Source: Cinnamomum chago
Taxonomy: Eukaryota > Streptophyta > Magnoliopsida > Laurales > Lauraceae
Length of the DNA stretch: 64,000 nucleotides
Assembly: GCA_038049695.1 (NCBI GenBank)
Contig: CP142451.1
Span: 10,166,001 to 10,230,000, forward strand
Reading direction: 5' to 3'
The notes beneath the pieces were generated by a model. It was not told where the DNA came from, did no database searches, and worked only from the letters and a program-made list of their open reading frames with translations. This document shows, piece after piece, positions 24,149 to 33,500 of this stretch. Positions within the stretch are counted from its first letter, which is position 1; every line of letters starts with the position of its first letter. The position numbers were made by a program, and so were the translations under genes.

Positions 24149-24430
24149 ATGGGTCGCCCAAAAGCTTCAAAGAGCCATGCAATTGAAGGTGACTCGACTT
24201 CACGCAAACGGCCCATTCGGTCCCGCCAAATTCAAATTGAGCAACCAAATGAGAATATGCCACAAAACCAATTGCCATACAGACTATTCTTGCTGCTCAG
24301 CACCCGCCTTCTGATTCACCGGGCTCTTTGCCCCCTTAGTTCTCTTCAATCAGGTGCACTCCTTCCTTTTACTTCTTTTGTTTTATTTCATGTTTTTTTT
24401 TTATGTTGTGTCCCCTCGAGGACAAGGTGA
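24149..24430 (+). pseudogene. Env-like ORF remnant of the Athila element
   Basis: The ATG at 24149 opens a basic frame starting MGRPKASKSHAIEG and containing SRKRPIRSRQ, which ends after about 93 codons. Athila-lineage elements carry an ORF of several hundred codons after pol; this looks like its truncated beginning. Its function in the family is unproven, and identification rests on position and the basic N-terminus. Confidence 0.5.
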
Positions 24431-25070
24431 CAAATAAGTTGGGGGGAGTTGCCATTATTTTGCCTACTTGAGCTCAATATACTTCATGATTAAAACTCAT
24501 TTGTTTAAGCTAATTTGTGCATTTTTGAGCTCGCATGAGAATCATTATCATAGTTGTGCACTGTTAGTGATTCGTTTTTCCCCGGTTTTCATCATTGGAG
24601 ATAAATTAAGTTGCTACTTTTGTGACTCCATGATTTGATGATTAGGCTTTGAGATTCTCATATCATAATGGCATTAACTGAGACTTATAACCCATGTTGT
24701 GTTAGATTTGAGCTTGAACTTTATTCTGAGGATTATACAATTGCATATTCATTCCATTAACTGCCATTGTCACATGTTCAAGGTCGGTCAATCTAGATGT
24801 CAGATGACACTTCTTACTTTTGGGGAATGAAACTAGGCCATCTTTTCTACTTTGAGCCTGTTCGTTTGTTTCTTGCATCCACACATTATTTACCTGATAG
24901 GAACCAAGTTGAGCCTTCATTGCATATCCTTATTTTCATAGCCCATAGCCTCGCATTGGGTGAAGAAGTTGGGTAACTTTTTGAGGACTTGGTGATTTGA
25001 AAGTATAGAAGTGAAGATGTAATGTTATTTGGTAGTTGTTCTTGTTTTTATTGTCATTGTATTTTCTTTT

Positions 25071-25105
<35 letters not shown>

Positions 25106-26109
25106 ATGAAAAGTGCTCGCTAGGTTGGACATCCAAGATATAACCTAGGCAAAAGTGAGAGCATATATATATAAAAAAAAAAAAAAAAAAAAAAGAAGTT
25201 TCGATTCATTTGTTTTATTTTCTTTTTGTTTGCTCAAGTAGAAGATTGTAAGTAGTTTGGAATTGTTGCATTTGGAGTTGGGAGTGGTGATGAAATGTTC
25301 AAAAGAGATGATGAGTTTGAAAAAACAAAAAAATGCAGTTTGTTCACTTCAGCTTCTTCACTTATTTCATGAGATTGTGATTCGTCTACCCTTACTTTAT
25401 CCTTGACCCTGACCTACATTACAACCAGAATAAAGACCTAGCCGACCCCAAAGGTGTAGTAGTTGATGATTGAGGATGTGACTGTAGTGAACCTGTGACT
25501 TTGAGAGTTGATTTCTCATAGTGGTTTCTTCTCCTCTCTATGATGTTCTTGTTGAGCTTTCATTCATATTTGCATGTGGATTATTTGGTTTGTACTCAAC
25601 ATTTATTCTATCCACGTGTATCAGAGAATACATATACATCCCATCTCTGTGAGTTTCATTTGTGAGTGATATCTTTTGGTGAGATTTGAAGTCAAAGTAA
25701 TGCCTGTTTGAAAAAGGAGTCTCATTGCCTAAACATTTTGTTGTGGTTGTTACTTTGGTGCACAATAATTCTATCTGGTTATGAACATTTGGGGATTCAC
25801 GGGTTTCTTTTAGTGATATTATTGATACATTGCTTCAATTGTAGTTCAGATACACATCCACTAAGCTTCATTTTTATTGATTGTGGAGTATATCGTGTTC
25901 AAGTTGGGGGGTGATAGAATTTTGTGGGTAGATTCACTGCAAACCCTCACGAGACTATAACTCGTCCACTAGGGTAACCTAGGGGTTTAAAGCCTTATTG
26001 CATACGGTAAATGCAATCGTGTATCCCGCGAAAGAGGATTTAGTTAGTTTGTTTGTCTCTTGTTTCCTTGGCTTTGCTCGAGGACTAGCAAAGTGTAAGT
26101 TGGGGGGTG
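24431..26109 (+). other. Athila 3' noncoding region and polypurine tract
   Basis: No coding frame. Poly-A runs lie at about 25073-25103 and 25171-25194. Three similar G-rich tracts occur: AAGTTGGGGGGAG near 24437, CAAGTTGGGGGGTG near 25901, and TAAGTTGGGGGGTG at 26096-26109. The last abuts the 3' LTR and is the polypurine primer for plus-strand synthesis. Confidence 0.75.
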
Positions 26110-27327
26110 TGATAACTGGTTAAAAAGTGCATATTTATTATGTTAATCCTAGATATTCTTGCACTTTTATTATTTTATTTTCTTCAATTTATATGCGTTT
26201 GCTAGTTAATCCTTGTTTCATCTTTTTGCAGAGAAAGCTTGGCAAAGTTGATGATTTAATGGTGAAATTGGAGCAAAAGAAGAATATTGGGCTTTGAAGT
26301 GCTAAAAGAAATGGAATACAAGTGGTTATGGGCTAGAAGAAAGGCTTGGCCCATATGTTAGTGGGTTAGGGCCTATTTTAGCATAAAAGAGCCCAATTTG
26401 GAGCCTTTTATCACCATTCCTTGGGCCCCTTTTGATTAATTACGGGATTCTCATTGATTCTCTCTTAAGAGATAAGCAAAGGGGGTTTTAACAGAAGGAG
26501 GGATATTAGGAGTTGAAGGGGGAGCTACCATTCGGTGGTTCTATTCTGGGAGAGGAAGGAGAGAAAGAGGAAGGAAGTAAGGAGAAGAAGAAGACAACTC
26601 AAGAGAAGAAGATGAAGAACTCCATGGCTATGGTGTTCTCCTCTTCCACCATCATGGGCTAAGCTTCTCCTATTCCTAGGGTTTAGATGAAACCCTAGTC
26701 AAGTAACTTTATTTTTTGTATTTAATTTCTGGAGTAATTACATTGGGATGTTGATTGTATAACATTGATATTTATTGCAATTAATGGTTTCATTTTCTTT
26801 TCACATGTTCAATTTCTGTGATTTTGCATATGTGGTTATACAATGGTGATTCTTGTACATACACCAAAACCGTAGGACGAGTTATAACTTAGGAAAACGA
26901 GTCGTGTCTATGACAGTAGAAGTAGCGTAGACGGTTCGTATTATCCAAAGATAATTCGTACTTGGGGTTTTGGTGCGTGATTTTCTTGGTGATTGTATTT
27001 TGGCTTGTAGCTAAAATACATCTTTACATCCTAATATAATAACCAGAAATTAATACAATTGAAGATAGTTGCAAGATTAGTGGTGAATTCGACAGCCCTA
27101 GGAATTCCTTTTTCAACTAGTTCGTCATTTGATTTAATTATAATTTTTGCTTTAATTTCAGTTTTCAGTTATTTTAGAGAATTCAACAATCAATCACTCT
27201 TTTTGGAATTAAAATTAAATTCAACCTTGGTTTTTAAACAATTAACAATCTCTGTGGGTTCGACCCTTACTCTACTACTATACTAGTAGTTTAGTTAGGT
27301 AATTTGATTGATTTCCACGACAGATCA
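26110..27327 (+). repeat. 3' LTR of the nested Athila-type element
   Basis: 1218 bp, the same length as the 5' LTR and essentially identical to it. Confidence 0.95.
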
Positions 27328-27332
27328 AGCAA

Positions 27333-27451
27333 CGAAGCGACCAACAAAGAGCATGTCAGAACTATTGGCAAAAGCTCGAAAATATATGAATGCTGAGGAA
27401 ATCAATAGGTCCAGGCGAGGTGAATCATCTCGTGGATCGCCAAAAGCTTGA
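27333..27451 (+). pseudogene. Gag of the outer element, 3' part after the nested insertion
   Basis: It continues the gag frame that was interrupted at 15752 once the 5-bp target duplication is discounted. It contains KSMSELLAKARKYMNAEE, the usual gag motif following the capsid core, and ends at the TGA at 27449-27451. This shows that the nested element inserted into the gag coding region. Confidence 0.85.
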
Positions 27452-27690
27452 CCTGCCTCTGCACTGTTCTTAAACAGGCAGTCTATCTCCAGCTTAACGG
27501 CTCTCTCGCGTGTCGCCAAAAAGCTTAGCCTCTGTACTGTTCTCAAACAGGCAGCCTATATATCCAGCTTAGCGGCTCTCTCGCGGGTCGCCAAAAAAGC
27601 TTGGCCTACCTCTGCACTGTTCTCAAACAGACAGCATATCTCCAGCTTAGCGGCTCTCATGGGGCGCCAAAAGCATGGTCTCAAAAGGCA
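27431..27690. repeat. Tandem repeat of about 76 bp in the outer element
   Basis: Units at 27431-27506, 27507-27581 and 27582-27659, with a partial fourth. Each has GTCGCCAAAA..GCTT (or close), CTGTTCTCAAACAG and ATCCAGCTTAGCGGCTCTC. They begin just before the gag stop codon. Confidence 0.9.
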
Positions 27691-27869
27691 GGATCTTGAA
27701 ACTCAGGTCATCTGCAACCCGAGGGACTACATTAAATTAGCGTACCCAACTGTCTGGCCACCCAAATGAGCCAGACCAGCGCCTGGAGGGGTGCCTGACC
27801 CACTTAGCTCGCCCAAAGTGGCGCCTCTTGATGCATGCACGCCAAGGCCACCCTCCACCATAGCGCTCA

Positions 27870-28085
27870 GCACCGGCTGGGCGCCCACCACCTGCTCGCA
27901 CCAGTGGCCGCTCCCAGCGCCTGCGCCCAGTGCTCCCCGCGCCCGCGCCCAGCAACAGGCTGGGCGCCCACCACCAGCCCCCGGTAGCAGGCTGGGCGCC
28001 CACCACCTGCTGGCACCAGTGCCCGCGCCCAGTGCTCCCCGCGCCCAGCGCTCCCAGTGCTCCCCGTTCCCGCGCCCGCTTCCAG
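27870..28085. repeat. GC-rich GCGCCC repeat region
   Basis: Short overlapping repeats, including three copies of GGCTGGGCGCCCACCACC. Composition is much more GC-rich than the neighbouring DNA. Similar GCGCCC-rich sequence occurs in the gag 5' part near 14860-14970. The ORFs here are compositional and not thought to be genes. Confidence 0.8.
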
Positions 28086-28270
28086 CTGCACGCTCAACAA
28101 CGGCCCATCATTCAAAAAATGGAAAAGACTTGGGGTGTTTAGAGAGGCAAAAATATATCATGAAGGGAAATAGTCATCTAGCAGAAGGAGTCTCCACCAC
28201 CCAGAGCTCAAAAATTCAATCTAATGCCCCTTCTCCAAGTTTTCTTAGACAAGAGGCATTGGGGGGCAAA

Positions 28271-28776
28271 TGATGGGCCAGGCCCAAGTGGCTCGGTTCA
28301 GGATAATGGGTCAGGTCTAAGTGACCCAAGTCCGTGATGAGCACAGGACTAAATCCACCCGTTAAGGGCCGGGTCCTTATCCACAAAGCGACGAAGTCAG
28401 CGCGATGTTCCCCTTAACCTACTTTTACCAAGTCCTGCGGAGAAGATCCTACCCGCCTCGTCTGTTGAGGGCGGTTCGAAGACTACGCCGAAATGGAGCG
28501 TCCGTTGCTGAAGAGTCGTCCCCATCTGTTAGGGGAAGACTTTAAATCACAAAGCCTCACCAGCACTGGGGGGCAAGCAATTCTTATTCATTCTTGCACT
28601 ATCATTGTATTCTTCTGACTTGTAAACCCTACCTCGGAGAAGTAAAATCACCAGTTTGAAGTGGACGTAGGTCGCACTGACCGAACCACTATAAATTCTC
28701 TCTCTCTCCATTAATTTCCACATTAATTACTCATCACTCGACCGGTGGTGCCCAAAAACATTTTTTGGCATCATCA
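28271..28776 (+). repeat. 3' LTR of the gag-only element
   Basis: Starts TGATGGGCCAGG and ends CATCATCA, followed by the ACAAC target duplication. About 96% identical by eye to the 5' LTR. Confidence 0.88.
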
Positions 28777-28781
28777 ACAAC

Positions 28782-29889
28782 TAATATACGTATTTCTTTA
28801 ATTGGTCAGTAGATTTAAGAATGTCTATTAAACATGCTTTTGTTGATTTTGTTCCTTGTAATATTACTTAGAAAAAATACTTACCAAACAAGTTATGGAC
28901 AATCTAATTCTCAGCATTCTCAGTGTCAAATTTGGTATAATCGTGTGAAGCAAGTTTTGTAAAACACATCTCTGTACAACCAGACTATCATACTAACCCA
29001 TGCTCAGTATGGATATAACCAACATTTCCAACTAAATATTCAATCATTAAAAAAAGTCATAGTATTTATAATGAAAAAAAAAAGAGGTTATGGGTATTTG
29101 TTTATGTAATCTAAATGCCAGTGGCGTAGAAATGAAATAGGCGCATTAGAGTAAAGATGGGATGATAGAATTTGGATGAAAACAGAGTCTTTAAAAAAAA
29201 AAAAAACAAAAAGAAGAAAAACGGACAGTACGTAGATAAGTGATTTTGATAAAGCAATTATAAAGTAGTTACTTGCAAAAGATAAGAGTGGGGAGAGAAC
29301 ATGCAAGATTTTGAAAAAAAAAGTAATATAACTTCCTATCAAAATTAAAATTAAAACTACTACTTAAATTGGAAAATGAAACTCTTCTCTTTAATATATT
29401 ATACTAGCACAATAACCTGTGCTAAGTACGAGCATATTTACCAATAAGATTTGCAGCAGCATATATAAAAATCAAATAAAAATAAATTTAGATAATCTAG
29501 AATCATCCCCAAACACTTAATGACAGAGAACAACAAAAAAGAGAACTATGACCATATCTCTCTTTCTTATTTTAAATCCAAGAGTAGGTGGCGTAGAAAT
29601 GGAGCAATAAAAGTGGAGTGGAAAGGAAAGAGAATAAAAAGTAAAGTAAGATTTGGGATGGAAATGAGGTGGTTGAGAGGAGTGAAAATTGGGGAAAGAA
29701 TGTTCATAAGTTATAGAAAATGGATATAACTCCCTATCAAAATCTGTAGTTATAGTCAAAATTGACTTAAAATGGCTTTTAACAAGTAAGATTTTGAAAA
29801 AAAAAAGTAATGTAACTTCCGGTCAAAATTAAAATTACCAGTCAAAATGGAAAATGAAACCTTTCTCTTTTAATATATAATGAAAGCTC
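28782..29889. other. AT-rich spacer with a diverged tandem repeat
   Basis: No gene seen. Two related blocks (about 29100-29400 and 29580-29880) share GGCGTAGAAATG, GCAAGATTTTG or AGTAAGATTTTGAAAAA, and GAAAATGAAAC..TTCTCTTT. This indicates an old tandem duplication with a period of about 480 bp. ORFs are short and unrecognised. Confidence 0.5.
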
Positions 29890-30055
29890 CAAAATATTAA
29901 AGGAAAGAGGAGATGATGCAGGAAAAAAAAACGAATTCACCCATATAACAAAAGTGCAAAATAAAAGTAAGAGGAGAAGATTCAAAAGTGAGAGTCAAAT
30001 GGGCTTTGGCATGGTCCACCAAATTTTGATGGGTGGTTGCAGTTTGAGGAGTTTG
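29890..30055 (-). pseudogene. Third, truncated copy of PP1 exon 1 and adjoining intron
   Basis: In the minus direction it encodes PKLLKLQPPIKI, the end of PP1 exon 1. The donor G|GT is altered (ATTTGGTGGACC). On the coordinate-high side exon 1 is cut off abruptly and joins intron-type sequence matching 9230 onward. This is the junction of a tandem duplication. Not functional. Confidence 0.7.
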
Positions 30056-31055
30056 GGATAAGAATGATTTTCATAGTATATTTTGATTATTTTGGATTTG
30101 TTCTCCTCCCAATAATATCTCAAGGAAATTCCCAAATTGGAGTTTATCATTATATTAAAACATATACACTTAATCATTTTATTCAGCTTAAAGAAATTCT
30201 AAAATTTGTAAATATATTAGTTTCTTCTATAGAATAGGCCTTTTTTGCTAGTGCCATATTAAATTGGACTTTGTCTCTTTAGTGCAAAAAAAAATATACT
30301 AGTGATCTATTTTCCCTCAAAAATCACAATTAATTAAGTTCCTTGCAATGTCTACCAAATTTTTTTTTTCATGGTCCTGAACCAACTGCATCAAGATCAT
30401 CCATCAATATACTCATAAGACACATGTTTCTCCACCTTTTCACCTACAAACAAAAATTATCATGTGCTATGTGCCAACCCGGTCAACACACCAAACACAT
30501 CAAGGTAAGACCATTGCTTCAATTATTGCAAGGGAGCATTTGGCATCGTGCATTCAGGTGTTCCCACGAGACGAGGCCACCAAAAGCATGTTTAGCTAGG
30601 GTAAATCACTGTTCCCAATTTTATGCTCATGGGAATGAGTCTAGAACTTTAACTCGTGGGCTTAAGAAAGTTGGAACGAAAAGCTTTATTTTTTTAATAA
30701 ATGATTTTATGGAATAATTGTTTTTTCTATTTATCTCATATCTCTTTCCAGCTATGTTCTAATTTTTAAATATGGTATTACGTTGTAATTTCTAAAAGTG
30801 AGTTACATGTCCACAACAGAAGAAGTGATCCCACTTTATAATTCTTAAAGGTTGATTATATGGTCATAATCGCAAAAGGTAGAGCCACATTATAAATTTT
30901 ATGAACACATGCCCACATTGTGAATCCTATGAATATCACCTCGTGACTTAGTTTCTAAAGGTGCTAAATATCCAGGCAAAGTACTTAAATAAGTATCAGA
31001 AGCCCCTTCTACCAAAAAAAAAAAAAAAAAAAGGAAGTATCATGAAGCCCCAACC

Positions 31056-31281
31056 AGCTCTCCTAAGCTGAAGGTTATCTTATTCCAAACTGAAACACGT
31101 CCCACAAATCAAATTTGATTATTGTTGTTTTTGTACGATGGTCGTCTCCAAAAATCAAGATAAATTCAATCAGAACTGGATTTTTCACTTCCATCATGAA
31201 AAAAATGGATTTAATCAACATTAATTTGTGAGATATGTACTATTTCAGTTTAAGATAAGGAAATCTTCAGCTTAGGAGAGC
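31056..31281. mobile_element. MITE with 46-bp terminal inverted repeats
   Basis: The left end reads AGCTCTCCTAAGCTGAAG and the reverse complement of the right end GGCTCTCCTAAGCTGAAG. Similarity continues through CTTAT and AAACTGAAA, about 39 of 46 positions by eye. It is absent from copy 1 of the segmental duplication, so it inserted after the duplication or was lost from copy 1. No clear target duplication, so the superfamily is not assigned. Confidence 0.65.
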
Positions 31282-31283
31282 CC

Positions 31284-32109
31284 TTGGAGTGTTCAATCTA
31301 TGACTCCATATTGCTCATGACAGGGTATTGCAACTGGCGAAATATCAGGAAATTGGGTCACCATATTCACTTTGGTAGCAAGTGGTCTGTAGCTAATGGC
31401 AAGTCCATAGACTTCACCCCTGTTGCAGCAGAGGTTGCTTTGAGTTTGGCCGTCCAAAACATCTCCTTGGACTTGACTTCAAATGACCAGTTGGTTTGGA
31501 TCTCCCATCCGGACAAGGGCCTCTAGCCTGGCAGCTCATCAAAACTAAAAGAGCGTATGCAGAAAGGTCGAATTGGGCTCCTCCGGTTTGGAACTCCCTC
31601 CAGTAGCCCCGCGTCTCTTTCTTCGCCTGGAGAATGCTGCACGACAAGATCTCCACTCACAGCTCAATCTGCTGGTATCAATTTAGCATCCAGATGCTGC
31701 ATGCCTGTGTAACAAGAATCGGGAATCCACCCCACCTTCTCTTCCACTGCATGGCAAGACCCCCACTCACAGCTGGGCTCAATCTGCTGGTATCAGTTTA
31801 GCATCCATATGCTACCTGTGTGACAAGGATCGGGAATCCACCCCTCACCTTCTCTTCCACTGCCCTTTTGCCTTTAGCATTTGGAACTGAATTCTTACTG
31901 CAACAAGAGCTGCTGTAGTTGGAACCTTGTCTCCCTCTAAGATATGGAGCGTTCTCTCTCATAACAGTGACAAGTTGGCTTGTAAAGATGCTGCTGCAAT
32001 CTTCTTCACCACCACCTTTATCGTTTGGAAAAATCGAAACGACGTAGTCTTTCACAACTCCAGAGTCTCCCAGACGAAGATCAGATCTTTTGTGACTGAA
32101 CTTCTGTAG
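31284..32109 (+). pseudogene. LINE zf-RVT (reverse-transcriptase zinc-binding) region, broken
   Basis: Broken frames give a GKSIDF- and LVWISHPDKG-like start, then the Cys-x2-Cys...His-x4-Cys zinc-binding motif near 31810-31875. The final open frame (31927-32109) contains AAIFFTTTFIVWKNRNDVVF, a hallmark of this domain. Stops and an internal 110-bp duplication make it nonfunctional. Confidence 0.65.
31643..31864. repeat. 110-bp tandem duplication in the LINE zinc-binding region
   Basis: Units at 31643-31752 and 31754-31864 share CTCAATCTGCTGGTATCA, TTTAGCATCCA and ATCGGGAATCCACCCC. Confidence 0.9.
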
Positions 32110-32708
32110 ATGTCGAAATTTTGCCAAACAATGATGCAAATGGGAATTGGTCTAGGCCCATTAAATTAGCACGATTCAATGATTTGAGTCATCAAAACTT
32201 CAAAAATATATATATATATATATATTAGTGAAAAAAAGGCATGAGTAGTTGTTGGTAAATCATCTCAAAGGTCTAAGTTTCAAGTCCCCATAAATGTATT
32301 TTTTGTTCCTCCAAATTCAATCATGGGCCCCACAAAATGATCTAATGAAAGAGACCATTTGACCCATTCAAACATTAAAAAGAGATTGCTGTGGGAAGTT
32401 TTTGAAACTCCCCACCCACATCCACGATCTCATCATGTTTGGAAGTTACTTAACTTCTCAAACAGAGGAAATAAAAGGAGGAGAAGTAAAGAGAGAAAGG
32501 GAGATTGGACTGTTTTTGCCAACAAAGAAGAGAAAGAAAAGAAAAGAAGAGAAGGAGAAGAGAAAAGAAAGGGAGGGAGAAAAGGGTGAGATTTCTATAT
32601 CTTCTTTCCCTTGACGCCATCTTCTTCATCTCATTTTTACAGATCTCCTTCTTCACTCCATCACAGTCACCCCATCTCTATTTCATCTCTTACACCACAA
32701 CTTTGAAA

Positions 32709-32940
32709 GGAGATTCGGACCCTTGTTTAAGGGATCTGCCCTCCCAACCACCACATCATCTTCTCCACTGCATCTTCATCACCATTTCTTCCCAATCACA
32801 ACTTATTGACCATTTAAATGGAGATTCGGAATCCCCTTACAAGGGAATTCTGCCCTCCACCAAACTCTTATGTGTGGTGCATTATATTCACCATTTAACT
32901 GGAGATTCAGATCCTTACCAAAGAAGGAATCTGCCCTCCT
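32709..32940. repeat. Three imperfect repeats of about 80-110 bp
   Basis: Each starts GGAGATTCGGA or GGAGATTCAGA (32709, 32820, 32901) and has an AAGG..ATTCTGCCCTCC-like segment. The second and third are preceded by ACCATTTAA(A/C)TG. Confidence 0.7.
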
Positions 32941-33184
32941 GTCCAAACTGAAATTTAGAAGAAATTCTGTTTGAATAATGAAATGGGTACAGCTGCTCAT
33001 ACCGCCTAAAACAGGGCCTCTGTGCAGTTATAAAATCCCAGAAAAATAATCTATGTGCAATCAACCAAACTCCACAAACAAACAATCCACAAACCTGAAT
33101 TCTCCCAAACAAACAGCCTATAAGCAACCCACAACCAACCTGAATCTACCGAAACAAACAGGCCAGAATTATAACTTCAACTTA

Positions 33185-33500
33185 GGCCAGGTTTTGGGTC
33201 CGAATCAGGCCAGAATATTCGGCCTAATCTAAGACAAATTTTGGGCCTAAATCAGGCCAGGTTTTAGGTCCAAATCAGGTCAAGTTTTGGGTCCAAATCA
33301 GGTCAGGTTTTGGGTTCAAATCAGGTCAGAATTATAACTTCAAATCAGACCAGAATATTGGGTCTAATCTAAAATATATTTTGGGCCTAAACCAGGCCAG
33401 GTTTTGGGTTTGAATCAGCCCAGAATATGGAGCCTAATCTAAGACAGATTTTGGGCCTAACTTAGGCCAGAATCATAAAATTCAAGTCAGGCCAGAACCA
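33185..33500. repeat. Minisatellite with basic unit of about 23 bp
   Basis: Many units of the form GGCCAGGTTTTGGGTCCAAATC, alternating with longer variants containing CAGAATATT..CCTAATCTAA. No spacers of constant unrelated sequence, so not a CRISPR array. Confidence 0.85.

Larger units (their letters stand above)
15753..27327 (+). mobile_element. Young nested Athila-type Ty3/gypsy LTR retrotransposon (11.6 kb)
   Basis: It is flanked by target duplication AGCAA (15748-15752 and 27328-27332). Both LTRs are 1218 bp, start TGATAACTGG and end ACAGATCA; I saw one difference between them (C at 16942, T at 27300). The primer-binding site (16976-16992) is complementary to the 3' end of plant tRNA-Asp. 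Internal order: gag, protease, reverse transcriptase, RNase H, integrase, an env-like start, then a polypurine tract at 26096-26109. Domain order and the long 3' region fit the Athila lineage. Near-identical LTRs mean a very recent insertion, yet gag has an in-frame stop and there is a gag-pol frame change. Confidence 0.95.
14040..28776 (+). mobile_element. Gag-only Ty3-type LTR retrotransposon (TR-GAG-like), split by a nested Athila element
   Basis: Target duplication ACAAC at 14035-14039 and 28777-28781 flanks LTRs of 512 and 506 bp. A primer-binding-like TTTGGCGTCGTCTGTGGG directly follows LTR1 and a purine tract (28251-28270, ending GGGGGGCAAA) directly precedes LTR2. Between them are only a gag frame and repeat-rich DNA, with no protease, reverse transcriptase or integrase. 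Without the nested element it is about 3.16 kb. By eye the LTRs differ at about 20 of 506 positions plus an indel, so it is clearly older than the nested element. It would have needed another element's enzymes to move. LTR1 starts GG where LTR2 starts TG. Confidence 0.88.

Noticed and set aside
27737-28273. Overlapping ORFs on both strands in the GCGCCC block
   Set aside because: Low-complexity GC-rich sequence within the noncoding part of the outer element.
33185-33500. Regularly spaced repeats resembling a CRISPR array
   Set aside because: Units are contiguous and variable with no unique spacers, in a plant nuclear context. It is a minisatellite.
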